Below are positions 33,263-41,440 of a DNA stretch of 64,000 nucleotides, piece after piece; position 1 is the first letter of the stretch; the number at the start of each line of letters is the position of its first letter. The DNA comes from Mesorhizobium ciceri WSM4083 (lineage in GTDB: Bacteria; Pseudomonadota; Alphaproteobacteria; Rhizobiales; Rhizobiaceae), in NCBI RefSeq assembly GCF_000519305.1, contig NZ_JAFG01000003.1, positions 437,070 through 501,069 of the forward strand. Direction: 5' to 3'. A program made the translations under genes and the position numbers. Under the pieces are notes generated by a model that saw nothing but the letters and a program-made list of their open reading frames with translations, did not search any database and was not told the DNA's origin.

Positions 33263-33760
33263 TCAATCCGCATCACCTGCAGGCCCGGCCTTGCCGCACT
33301 GCGCCAGCACCTTGCCGATGGCCGCGCTCGACCCCTTCAGCGGAAAGCTGATCTCGCCATATTTGGCTGAACTGACCGACACATCGCCCTTCCCACGCAA
33401 CAGGTCCAGCAGCGGATCAGCTTTCGCCAGATTGACCACGAAGTAGTTGTACATGGCCTCCAGCTGCAGTGTCTTCGTTACCGTCTTGCCGTCGGCCTTG
33501 AACGCGAACGAACCGCTGATGCCAGGCTCCAGCTGCTGGCCGGTGGCGCCGAGATCGTAGCTCAGCACCGCCGTGTCGAAACAGATGAGCATCAGATGCG
33601 CATCGCCTTTTGGCCCACCGCAGACCGAGGCCGTCAGCACACTGCCGCCCTCGTCTTCCTCCATCTTCGCACTCCAGCCACCGCAGGACGCGGCAAACGC
33701 CGGTTGCGCGGCCTGCAGGACCGCAACCGCACCGGCAACGACGAGATATCCAGCTCTCAT
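33263..33760 (-). CDS. Secreted hypothetical protein
   Basis: 165 residues from ATG 33760 (GGGGGAAG upstream): signal peptide 1-24 (LQAAQPAFAA), mature part with SCGGWSAKMEEDEGGSVLTASVCGG, MLICFDTAVLSYDLG and ISFPLKGSSAAIGKVLAQCG. Four Cys and beta-rich text suggest a disulfide-stabilised periplasmic protein. No family named. Confidence 0.7.
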   Translation of the reverse strand: MRAGYLVVAGAVAVLQAAQPAFAASCGGWSAKMEEDEGGSVLTASVCGGPKGDAHLMLICFDTAVLSYDLGATGQQLEPGISGSFAFKADGKTVTKTLQLEAMYNYFVVNLAKADPLLDLLRGKGDVSVSSAKYGEISFPLKGSSAAIGKVLAQCGKAGPAGDAD

Positions 33761-33852
33761 GACTTCCCCCCAATTGACTCCATCTAGGGCATTTGCAGCA
33801 CCAGCAGGCATTCTATAGGAAAAGCAGTCCTGTGGCATTGCCTGTTGCGGCG

Positions 33853-34485
33853 ATGTCGCCCGGTCTGATTTTGCGGAGAGCGGTGTTGAGAGCTTGTGTT
33901 CGTCTGTGTCTTCTGTTGGCCGCTTTGCTGGCCTTGCCGCTGGCCGCCCATGCCGAGTGGAAGCCGGTCGAAAAGATCGAGCCTTACGCCGTCTCGGGCC
34001 AATCCGGCGCCGAACTCTACCGCTCGATCGGCGAGAACGGGCCAAAGCTCGGCGTTGCCCGCGCCATCGCCTACACCAATTTCAAACTGACCTGGGGGGT
34101 CAGGAACTACAAGCCCAGCGGCAAGGACTGCGTGCTGACGGCGGGGCGGCCGAAACTGATCATCACCTACACCTTGCCGAAGCCTGCGGGTTCGTTGCCG
34201 CCGACCGTCCAGAAGAACTGGGACGTGTTCATAGCCGGCGTCAGTGCCCATGAGAAGGTGCATGGCGCCAGCATGGTCCAGATGGTCCACGACATAGAAG
34301 CGGTGACGGACGGCCTGACCCTTACCGATGATCCCAAATGCAGCAAGACCAGGGCCGAGGTGGTCCGTCGGCTGGACGCGATATCGAAGGCGCGGGTACA
34401 GGCAAGCCGCGATTTCGACCGCGTCGAATTCGGCAATGGCGGCAATTTGCAGAAACTGGTTTTTTCGCTCGTGACCGGCCCCTGA
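33853..34485 (+). CDS. Secreted DUF922-type zinc protease
   Basis: 210 residues from ATG 33853; GTG 33883 is possible. Signal peptide ends about residue 34 (LPLAAHA). Zinc motif HEKVH (His 133, Glu 134, His 137) follows VFIAGVSA; the flanking KNWDVF and HGASMVQMVHDIE fit DUF922, small secreted metallopeptidase-like proteins. Target unknown. No operon partner. Confidence 0.8.
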   Translation: MSPGLILRRAVLRACVRLCLLLAALLALPLAAHAEWKPVEKIEPYAVSGQSGAELYRSIGENGPKLGVARAIAYTNFKLTWGVRNYKPSGKDCVLTAGRPKLIITYTLPKPAGSLPPTVQKNWDVFIAGVSAHEKVHGASMVQMVHDIEAVTDGLTLTDDPKCSKTRAEVVRRLDAISKARVQASRDFDRVEFGNGGNLQKLVFSLVTGP

Positions 34486-34534
34486 AGCCACCAAAAGCTA
34501 CTGGGCCAATCTCAACCGGGACCCGCCCTTCGGT

Positions 34535-34650
34535 CGGATGAGGGGTGTTCCAGCTTGGCGCCGACGGCGCTCCGTCACCCACCCCTCAACCGTCTCGGCG
34601 CTGCGCGCCGATCCACCTTCTCCCACAAGGGGAGAAGGGAAAAACAAGCC
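34535..34650. repeat. Degenerate palindromic repeat
   Basis: Fragments of the same repeat family: GGATGAGGGGTG (34537), CCACCCCTCAAC (34579), and the hairpin CTTCTCCCACAAGGGGAGAAG (34617-34637). It fills the gap between the convergent genes ending at 34485 and 34651. Confidence 0.6.
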
Positions 34651-35709
34651 TCACCGCGTTTCCGCACTCGCCCGCAGCTCCGCGCGCTTCTCGTCCGATA
34701 CCACTGCCAGATCCAGCACCTTCTGCAATTCGGCGGCATGGCGGAAGGACGGTTCGGTCTGCACGCCGGATCGCACCGCGTCAGTGAAACGCTGGTAGTT
34801 GGTCGGCACCGTGCCGGCGTCGAGCTCTTCCCATATGGCGTTCTCGACATTTTCGCCGATGCAGGCCTTGAGCGTCGAGCCGTCGAGATTATGCACCACT
34901 TCGATGCCGCCTTTCTCGCCATAGATGCGCAGACGCAGCTCGTTGAGATGGCCTGTTGCCCAGCGGCTGGCATGCACCACGCCGAAGGCGCCGTTGGAGA
35001 AATCCAGTGTCATGGCGAAGCTGTCATTGGCGTCGAGCCCGTAGTCGCCGATGCGGTTGCCGGGCGCCTTGTCGAAGGCGCGCAGCCGGCAGAAGACATG
35101 GTCGATGTCGACGGCTGCGCCATAGCTGGCGAAATCGAGGATGTGGATGCCGACATCGCCAAGCACGCCATTGGAGCCGTGGCCGCGCGACAGGCGCCAG
35201 AGCCATTTCGGATCGGTGCGCCAGTCGCCCCAGAATTTCGACACCAGCCAGCTTTGCAGATAGGACGCCTCGACATGCCTGACCGTGCCGATTTCGCCCG
35301 CCTGCACCATCTGGCGGGCCTTCTGCAGCGCCGCCACATTGCGATAGGTCAGGTTCACCATGTTGACGATGCCCGCGGCCTCGGCGGCGTCGGCCATCTC
35401 GGTCGCCTTGCCATAGTTTTCGGCCAGCGGCTTCTCGCACAGCACCGGCTTGCCGGCGGCGATCAGCGCCATGGTGGTCGGGTGGTGGATGCGGTCGGGC
35501 GTGACATTGGCCACCGCGTCGAACTCACCCCATGCCAGCGCCTCCTCCAGCGCGGTAAAGCGGTTGGGAATGTCAAAGCTGTCGGCGAACTCGCCGATCC
35601 GTGCCGGATCGACATCGACCGCGCCGACTATGTCGACGCCGTCGATGGCGGTGAAGCGCCGCGCATGTTCCTGCGCCATCCAGCCGGTGCCGAGTATCAA
35701 AAGCCGCAT
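34651..35709 (-). CDS. Gfo/Idh/MocA family oxidoreductase
   Basis: 352 residues. N-terminal Rossmann MRLLILGTGWMAQEHARRFTAIDGVDIVGAVD, the signature VLCEKPLAENY with the catalytic Lys in EKP, and the C-terminal alpha/beta substrate domain (GVLGDVGIHILDFASY). AAGGAG is 7 nt from the ATG. It follows the SDR gene at 35759-36463 by 49 bp on the same strand; together they likely oxidise a sugar or inositol-like polyol. Controlled with it by the divergent LysR. Confidence 0.9.
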   Translation of the reverse strand: MRLLILGTGWMAQEHARRFTAIDGVDIVGAVDVDPARIGEFADSFDIPNRFTALEEALAWGEFDAVANVTPDRIHHPTTMALIAAGKPVLCEKPLAENYGKATEMADAAEAAGIVNMVNLTYRNVAALQKARQMVQAGEIGTVRHVEASYLQSWLVSKFWGDWRTDPKWLWRLSRGHGSNGVLGDVGIHILDFASYGAAVDIDHVFCRLRAFDKAPGNRIGDYGLDANDSFAMTLDFSNGAFGVVHASRWATGHLNELRLRIYGEKGGIEVVHNLDGSTLKACIGENVENAIWEELDAGTVPTNYQRFTDAVRSGVQTEPSFRHAAELQKVLDLAVVSDEKRAELRASAETR

Positions 35710-35758
35710 TCTTTGCTCCTTGGGGTGAGATGCCGCAATCCCCTCCCGGTCGGAGCCA

Positions 35759-36463
35759 TCAAATAGCGCGAATGATGCCGCCGTCGACCCGAATGTTCTG
35801 GCCGGTGATGTAGCCGGCGCCTTCCGAGGCCAGGAAGGAGATGGTCGCGGCGATCTCTTCCGAGGTGCCATAGCGCTGCATCGGCACGCTGTCGCGGCGC
35901 TCTTCGGTGGCTGGCAGGCTGTCGATCCAGCCAGGCAGCACGTTGTTCATGCGCACATTGTCAGCGGCATAGGTGTTGGCGAAGATCTTGGTGTAGGCGG
36001 CGACGCCGGCGCGGAACACGGCGGAAGTCGGGAACATCGGGCTCGGCTCGACCACCCAGGCCGTCGAGATGTTGATGATGGCGCCGCCCTTCTGCTTGAC
36101 CATCTGCGGCGCCACGATGCGCACCGGCCGGATGACGTTCAAGAGATAGACATCCATGCCGGTGTGCCATTGCTCGTCGGTGATTTCGAGGATCGGCGCG
36201 CGCGGCCCGTGGCCGCCGCTGTTGACCAGCACGTCGATGCGGCCATAGCGCTCCAGCGTCAGGTCGACGAGGCGCTGCAGATCTTCATTGGATTGGTTGG
36301 AGCCGGTGACACCGAGCCCGCCAAGCTCTTTGGCCAGCGCCTCGCCCTTGCCGGACGAGGAAAGAATGGCGACCTTGAAGCCGTCCGCCGCCAGCCGCTT
36401 CGCCGCCGCCGCACCCATGCCGCTGCCGCCGGCCACCACAACAGCTACTTTTTCTACACTCAT
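35759..36463 (-). CDS. SDR family protein without a normal YxxxK
   Basis: 234 residues. Rossmann VAVVVAGGSGMGAAAAKRLAADGF, DVLVNSGG, IINIST and GQNIRVDGG are all SDR. At the catalytic site, however, the text runs FPTSAVFRAGVAAYTKIF: where YxxxK is expected there is SAVFR, with Ser and Arg in place of Tyr and Lys. It may be inactive or use another mechanism. First gene of the unit with the Gfo/Idh gene, divergent from the LysR at 36591. Confidence 0.85.
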   Translation of the reverse strand: MSVEKVAVVVAGGSGMGAAAAKRLAADGFKVAILSSSGKGEALAKELGGLGVTGSNQSNEDLQRLVDLTLERYGRIDVLVNSGGHGPRAPILEITDEQWHTGMDVYLLNVIRPVRIVAPQMVKQKGGAIINISTAWVVEPSPMFPTSAVFRAGVAAYTKIFANTYAADNVRMNNVLPGWIDSLPATEERRDSVPMQRYGTSEEIAATISFLASEGAGYITGQNIRVDGGIIRAI

Positions 36464-36528
36464 CGGATTTTCCTCTCAGGGTTTGCGGGCACCGCAAGCG
36501 GTGTTTTCGGGAGTTGAGCGTTGATATA

Positions 36529-36556
36529 GCTGGTTTTCCCCGCTGGTTCGAACCAG
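36529..36556. promoter_or_regulatory. LysR operator between divergent genes
   Basis: CTGGTTCGAACCAG (36543-36556) is a perfect 14-bp palindrome, and a further GCTGGTT direct repeat lies at 36529-36535. It is in the 127-bp gap between the SDR start (36463) and the LysR start (36591), the classical place for a LysR site. Confidence 0.65.
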
Positions 36557-36590
36557 AATGCTTGAAATCAACCTGTAGAAAAACTCCTGC

Positions 36591-37487
36591 ATGCCCGAAG
36601 CCTTCCTCAGCCTGCCGCCGTTGAATGCGCTGCGCGCCTTCGAAGCCTCGGCGCGTCATCTCAACTTCCGCATCGCCGCCGAAGAGCTCAACGTCACGCA
36701 AGGGGCGGTCGCCCAGCACATTCGCGGGCTGGAAGCCGATCTCGGCACAAAGCTGTTCGAGCGGCTGCCGCGCGGCCTGGCGCTGACCGATGAGGGCCGC
36801 GCCTATGTCCCCAATATCCGTCGCGCCTTCGACCTGATCTCGGAGGCGACGCTGCTGCTTCGTCCCGAGCCGGCGCGGCTGACGATCAGCGTGACGCCGA
36901 GCTTCGCTACCAAATGGCTGATCCCGAGATTGCACGACTTCGTCGCGCACAACCCGCTGGTCGACCTGCGCGTGCTGGCCAGCGAAAGCCTGTCGAGCTT
37001 CCAGGCCGACGGCGTCGACATTGCTGTACGGCAAGGCCGGCCGCCCTTCGGCGCCGGACTGGTCGTCGACCTGCTGTTTCCCCAGCAAATCGTCGCCGTG
37101 TGCAGCCCGGCCCTGCTGCCGGCCGGCGCGATCGAGATCGCAGCCTCCGAAATCCAGCACCACGTGCTGCTGCACGATGCCCACAATCTGTGGCCGGAAT
37201 TCATGGAGAAAGCGGTCGGCCTGAAGATGACGACCGAATTGAAACGGATGCGCTTCAACCAGACGGGCCTCGCCATCGACGCGGCCGTCGCCGGCCAGGG
37301 CATTGCGCTGGCCAGCCGCTTTCTCGTCGCCGCCGACCTCGCCGCCGGCCGTCTGGTTCAGCCCGTCAGCGGCGAAATGCGCGGCACGCAGGATTTTTAT
37401 GTCGTGATGCCGAGAAAGCAGCGCCATCCCGAGCCGACGCAAGCCGTGCGGCAATGGTTGCTGGATGCGGGAGAAAGGCCAATCTAG
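36591..37487 (+). CDS. LysR family regulator (GcvA-like)
   Basis: 298 residues. HTH LPPLNALRAFEASARHLNFRIAAEELNVTQGAVAQHIRGLEADLGTKLFERLPRGLALTDEG matches the GcvA/AmpR branch; effector domain begins LTISVTPSFATKWLIPRL. Divergent from the SDR/Gfo pair with a palindromic site between, so it most likely regulates that pair. Confidence 0.9.
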   Translation: MPEAFLSLPPLNALRAFEASARHLNFRIAAEELNVTQGAVAQHIRGLEADLGTKLFERLPRGLALTDEGRAYVPNIRRAFDLISEATLLLRPEPARLTISVTPSFATKWLIPRLHDFVAHNPLVDLRVLASESLSSFQADGVDIAVRQGRPPFGAGLVVDLLFPQQIVAVCSPALLPAGAIEIAASEIQHHVLLHDAHNLWPEFMEKAVGLKMTTELKRMRFNQTGLAIDAAVAGQGIALASRFLVAADLAAGRLVQPVSGEMRGTQDFYVVMPRKQRHPEPTQAVRQWLLDAGERPI

Positions 37488-37493
37488 ATCGGC

Positions 37494-37742
37494 CTAGATC
37501 GGCAGCAAGGCGTCGGGCTTCACATTGGCGATCGAAGCGTAGGTGTGCGTTTCCCGCACCCCGGGCAGCGGCAGGATGACCCGCTGCAGAAAGTCCTGGA
37601 ACATCACCATGTCGGCGAAGCGGTCGAAGACATGCGGCGCCATGTGGTCGAGTCGCACCTCGATGAAGACGAGTTGCGCCTGCCCGATCCGAGCAGGGTC
37701 GAGCATGGCGCGGATGAAGCCTTCGGCGAACGGCCGCTTCAC
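37494..37742 (-). pseudogene. Decayed Lrp/AsnC regulator
   Basis: 82 codons holding two pieces of an AsnC ligand-binding domain: IGQAQLVFIEVRLDHMAPHVFDRF and DMVMFQDFLQRVILPLPGVRETHTYASI. The middle strand-helix of the domain (normally about 30 residues around a DYLL/DYLV motif) and the whole N-terminal HTH are missing. A half RIME-like repeat (37754-37810) now abuts its 5' side. Non-functional remnant. Confidence 0.7.
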
Positions 37743-37753
37743 GCGCTGCGTCC

Positions 37754-37810
37754 GTCCCTCGCCCCGTTTATGGGGAGAGGATGCCGGCAGGCAGGTGAGG
37801 GGCAGCGCCG
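37754..37810. repeat. Half RIME-like repeat
   Basis: CTCGCCCCGTTTATGGGGAGAG hairpin followed by GATGCCGGCAGGCAGGTGAGGGGC, i.e. the right half of the repeat family. It sits where the Lrp coding sequence is cut off. Confidence 0.7.
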
Positions 37811-37847
37811 ACGCTGAAATAGAGCGGCAATCGGCACCGCCAGTACC

Positions 37848-38465
37848 CTACCCCTCCACCGTCTCCAGCACGCTCAGCAGCGTGCCTTCCATGTCAGGCT
37901 CGTCGCCGGAGCAGACGCACAGCATCTCGGCGTCGCCTTCGCCGACCGACAAATAGGCGTGGCCCATGGTGGAATCGATGTAGACGCTTTCGCCCTGTTT
38001 CAGCCGCACCGGCGCGTACTGGTCGGTGTGCAGTTCGATCTCACCCTTGAGCACGATCAAAAATTCCTCGCCGGCATGCCTGGTCAGCGGACCGAATTCC
38101 TGCGGCGTGCGGGCGCGTGCATAGGCGTGGATCGGCACCATGCGCTTGCGCACCAGATCGGTCGCCAGATAGCGGTAGTCGTAGTTGCGGGTCAGCTGGC
38201 GCAGCGTGTTGGACGGCGAGGTCACCGAACGACGGGTGCGCGCGGACGGCTGCTTGCGGTCGCCGCTGAGCAGTTCGGTGACATGGATGCCCAGCCCCTC
38301 GCAGATCTGCAGCAGCTTGTCGTAGCTCAGCGACATCTGGTCGTTCTCGACCTTGGACAGCGTCGACACGGCGACGCCGGTCAGCGTGCTGACCTCCTGC
38401 AAGGTCCAGCCATGCGTCTTCCTCAAGCCGCGCAGGCAATCACCGAGGTTCGGTTGCTCCGACAT
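37848..38465 (-). CDS. XRE-cupin transcriptional regulator
   Basis: 205 residues from ATG 38465 (GGAG 7 nt upstream). XRE HTH at about 8-62 (LRGLRKTHGWTLQEVSTLTGVAVSTLSKVENDQMSLSYDKLLQICEGLGI) and a C-terminal cupin (HAGEEFLIVLKGEIELHTDQYAPVRLKQGESVYIDSTMGHAYLSVGEGDAEMLCV). This architecture (PuuR/SutR-like) controls amino acid, polyamine or sulfur uptake. It is divergent from the amino-acid oxidase gene at 38603. Confidence 0.9.
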   Translation of the reverse strand: MSEQPNLGDCLRGLRKTHGWTLQEVSTLTGVAVSTLSKVENDQMSLSYDKLLQICEGLGIHVTELLSGDRKQPSARTRRSVTSPSNTLRQLTRNYDYRYLATDLVRKRMVPIHAYARARTPQEFGPLTRHAGEEFLIVLKGEIELHTDQYAPVRLKQGESVYIDSTMGHAYLSVGEGDAEMLCVCSGDEPDMEGTLLSVLETVEG

Positions 38466-38501
38466 CGTCAGCTCCGTTGCGCGGCCCATCGAGCCGCCAG
38501 T

Positions 38502-38514
38502 CTACCCTAGGTAG
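38502..38514. promoter_or_regulatory. Palindrome in the XRE-cupin/DAO divergent promoter
   Basis: CTACC (38502-38506) and GGTAG (38510-38514) are complements around CTA. AT-rich promoter DNA follows (38525-38595). Candidate site for the XRE-cupin protein. Confidence 0.45.
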
Positions 38515-38602
38515 TCCAACTCCCTGCCGCTATCAACAACGCTAACAATTTTCTTATACGCTAAATATTGACTGGATACGAAATTATTTCTACCCATAGG
38601 AG

Positions 38603-39736
38603 ATGCAGTCGAAATCTCCTCAAAAAATCGTCGTCATCGGCGGCGGCATTGCCGGCCTCTCGCTGGCGGCTGCCGTGCAGCCCTGGGCCGAGGTCACCGT
38701 GCTCGAGCGCGAGCCGCATCTCGGCTATCACGCCAGCGGCCGCTCGGCGGCGCTGTTTTCCGAAACCTATGGCAATGCGCTGGTGCGGGCGCTGTCGCTG
38801 GCCAGCCGACAGGCGATCATCGATGGCGGCTTCGCCGCTCACCGGCGCGGCGCGTTGCACGTCGGCGGTGTCGAAGACAATGCAGCCGTCGACCGCATGG
38901 CGGCCGAGATGCAGGCGCTGGTGCCCAGCGTGCGGCGCCTGTCGGCTGCCGAAGTCAACGTGCTGGTGCCGGTCATCGCCACGGCAACCACTTGCGGCGG
39001 CGTCCATGAACCCGGCGCGCTCGATGTCGACACGGGAAAGATGCTTGCGGCTTCAGCCTCGGCGCTCAAGGCGGGCGGCGGCGTCATCCGCACCGGCGAG
39101 GAAGTGCTGGAGATTTCCCGCGTCGCAAACGGCTTCAGCGTCGCGACCAATGCCGGCGCCTACCAGGCCGACATCGTCGTCGACGCCGCTGGCGCCTGGG
39201 TCGATGTCGTCGCCGGGCTGGCCGGTCTCTCCGGTCTCGGCTTCCGGCCGAAGCGCCGCACCGCCTTCCTGTTCGATCCACCCGCCGGCACGGACATCAG
39301 CGCTTGGCCGCTGGTGGTCGATTTGCATGAACAATTCTACTTCAAGCCCGATGCCGGCAGGTTGATCGGCTCGCTGGCCGACGAGACCGATTCCGAACCC
39401 TGCGACGCCTTTCCGGAAGACATCGACGTCGCCATCGCCGTCGACCGCATCGAACAGGCGACGTCGCTGCGCATCGGCCGTCCGTCGACGCCGTGGGCTG
39501 GCCTGCGCACCTTTTCGCCCGACCGCACGCCGGTCATCGGTTTCGACCCTCGCCTGCCCGGCTTCTTCTGGCTCGGCGGCCAGGGCGGCTACGGTTTCCA
39601 GGTGTCGCTGACGCTGGCGCGGCTGGGCTCAGTGCTGCTGCGCGGCCAGCCGCTGCCGGACGATCTCACGGCACGCGGTATCACCTCCGCCGCGCTTGCG
39701 CCCGACCGTTTCATCACCCCGGCGGCGACGCCATGA
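38603..39736 (+). CDS. FAD-dependent D-amino-acid-oxidase-type oxidoreductase
   Basis: 377 residues. FAD site IVVIGGGIAGLSLAAAV, then a second FAD motif LEREPHLGYHASGRSAALFSETYGN and C-terminal GFFWLGGQGGYGFQVSLTLA of the DAO (DadA/glycine-oxidase) superfamily. AGGAG directly abuts the ATG, an unusually short spacing that may lower translation. First gene of a likely operon with the binding protein (39792) and serine hydrolase (41441). It probably deaminates an amino or imino acid imported by that system. Confidence 0.85.
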   Translation: MQSKSPQKIVVIGGGIAGLSLAAAVQPWAEVTVLEREPHLGYHASGRSAALFSETYGNALVRALSLASRQAIIDGGFAAHRRGALHVGGVEDNAAVDRMAAEMQALVPSVRRLSAAEVNVLVPVIATATTCGGVHEPGALDVDTGKMLAASASALKAGGGVIRTGEEVLEISRVANGFSVATNAGAYQADIVVDAAGAWVDVVAGLAGLSGLGFRPKRRTAFLFDPPAGTDISAWPLVVDLHEQFYFKPDAGRLIGSLADETDSEPCDAFPEDIDVAIAVDRIEQATSLRIGRPSTPWAGLRTFSPDRTPVIGFDPRLPGFFWLGGQGGYGFQVSLTLARLGSVLLRGQPLPDDLTARGITSAALAPDRFITPAATP

Positions 39737-39791
39737 ACTTCACCGGCCTGCCCTTCCCTCAACCCGTAAAGTGTCATCAGGAGCGTTTGCG

Positions 39792-41396
39792 ATGAAATCC
39801 ACCGTTCTGCGCGCAGTGCTTACCTCGTCGCTGCTGGCCTCGTCCGTCCTTCTTGGCGGACAGGCCTACGCCAAAACCCTGGTCTATTGCTCGGAAGCCA
39901 ATCCCGAGACCTTCAACCCTGCGATCGGCACGGCGGACTCCACCATGGATGCCGCCGCCAAGACGATTTTCAACCGGCTGGTCGAGTTCAAGCCTGGCAC
40001 GACCGAGGTCGGGCCGGCGCTGGCCGAAAGCTGGGAGGTCTCAGCCGACGGCAAGATCTACACCTTCCATCTCAGGCACGGCGTGAAATTCCAGTCGAAC
40101 GACCACTTTACACCGTCGCGCGAGTTCAATGCCGACGACGTGCTGTACACCTTCAACCGCCAGCGCGATGCCAGCAATCCCTACCACAAGCTCGGCGGCG
40201 GCGCTTACGAGTACTTCAACGCACTGGGTATGGGCACGCTGATCGACAAGATCGACAAGGTCGACGACCACACCGTGCGCTTCACGCTGACGGCTGCCAA
40301 CGTCACCTTCCTGCCCGGCATTGCGCTCGACTATCTCTCCATCCTGTCGCTGGAGCAGACCGAAAAGATGGTCGCCGCCGGCACGCCGGAACTGATCGAC
40401 AGCGAGCCCGTCGGCACCGGCCCGTTCGTGCTGCAGGCCTATGTCCCCGACAGCCAGATCCGCTACGCCGCCAACAAGGATTACTGGCGCGGCGCGCCGA
40501 AGATCGACACTCTGGTCTTCGCCGTCACGCCCGAACCGACCACGCGCGTCGAGCGCCTCAAGGCCAATGAATGCCAGGTCGCCGCCGCGCCCCCGCCAAG
40601 CGCCGTCGCCGATTTGCGCACCGATCCCGACATCACCGTGCTCGACCTCAAGGGCCAGAACATCGGCATTCTCGGCTTCAATGTCGAACACCAGCCGCTC
40701 GGCGATGTGCGCGTGCGCATGGCACTGGCCAAGGCCGTCGACCGCAAGGCGATCGTCGACGCCGTCTATGCCGGCGCCGGCACGGTCGCCGGCAGCGTCG
40801 TGCCGCCGGCGCAGATCGGGGCCGTCACCGACGCCGGCATCGACTATGATCCGGATGGCGCGAAGACACTGCTGAAGGAAGCCGGCCACGAAAGCGACCT
40901 GAAAATCAGCCTGTGGGCGATGCCGGTGTCGCGGCCCTACAACCCCAACGCCAAGCGCATGGCCGAGATGATCCAGGCCGACTGGGCGAAAGTCGGCGTC
41001 AAGGCCGAGATCGTCAGCTTCGAATGGGGCGAATATCTCAAGCGCACCGCCTCGGGCGAACAGGACGCCTACCTGCTCGGCGGCAGCAGCGACAATGGCG
41101 ACCCCGACAACATGCTGAGCTACCTGCTGTCCTGCGACGGCGTGAAGGGCGGCTCCAACCGCTCGCGCTGGTGCGATCCAGCCTTCGAGAAGCTGCTGCA
41201 GGACGGCCGCGTCGCCGCCGATCCGAAACAGCGCGCCGACATCTACGCCAGGGCGCAGGCGATCCTGAAGGTCGAGGTGCCGGTGGCGCCGATAGCCCAT
41301 TCGGTGGTGGCGATCCCGATCCGCAAGAGCGTGCTCAACTATGTTCTCGACCCATTCGGCCGGCAGAATTTTGCCGCGGTCGATATGGCGGAATGA
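39792..41396 (+). CDS. ABC transporter substrate-binding protein, dipeptide type (SBP_bac_5)
   Basis: 534 residues: signal peptide 1-28 (LLGGQAYA), then KTLVYCSEANPETFNPAIGT, NRLVEFKPGTTEVGPALAESWEVSADGKIYTFHLRHGVKF and a long two-lobe body, all typical of DppA/OppA-like proteins. No permease or ATPase gene follows here, so it must use a transporter encoded elsewhere. It lies 55 bp after the oxidase gene, same strand. Confidence 0.9.
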   Translation: MKSTVLRAVLTSSLLASSVLLGGQAYAKTLVYCSEANPETFNPAIGTADSTMDAAAKTIFNRLVEFKPGTTEVGPALAESWEVSADGKIYTFHLRHGVKFQSNDHFTPSREFNADDVLYTFNRQRDASNPYHKLGGGAYEYFNALGMGTLIDKIDKVDDHTVRFTLTAANVTFLPGIALDYLSILSLEQTEKMVAAGTPELIDSEPVGTGPFVLQAYVPDSQIRYAANKDYWRGAPKIDTLVFAVTPEPTTRVERLKANECQVAAAPPPSAVADLRTDPDITVLDLKGQNIGILGFNVEHQPLGDVRVRMALAKAVDRKAIVDAVYAGAGTVAGSVVPPAQIGAVTDAGIDYDPDGAKTLLKEAGHESDLKISLWAMPVSRPYNPNAKRMAEMIQADWAKVGVKAEIVSFEWGEYLKRTASGEQDAYLLGGSSDNGDPDNMLSYLLSCDGVKGGSNRSRWCDPAFEKLLQDGRVAADPKQRADIYARAQAILKVEVPVAPIAHSVVAIPIRKSVLNYVLDPFGRQNFAAVDMAE

Positions 41397-41409
41397 AGTT
41401 TGGCGCCCT

Positions 41410-41432
41410 GCCCTCGGGCTCGACCCGAGGGC
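41410..41432 (+). terminator. Intercistronic hairpin
   Basis: GCCCTCGGG (41410-41418) and CCCGAGGGC (41424-41432) form a perfect 9-bp stem. No T-run follows, so it may be a stability hairpin after the binding-protein mRNA rather than a full terminator. Confidence 0.5.
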
Positions 41433-41440
41433 GCACCGAT

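Noticed and set aside
40041-41300. Long minus-strand open frame
   Set aside because: Antisense to the dipeptide-binding protein; no recognisable domain and no ribosome site.
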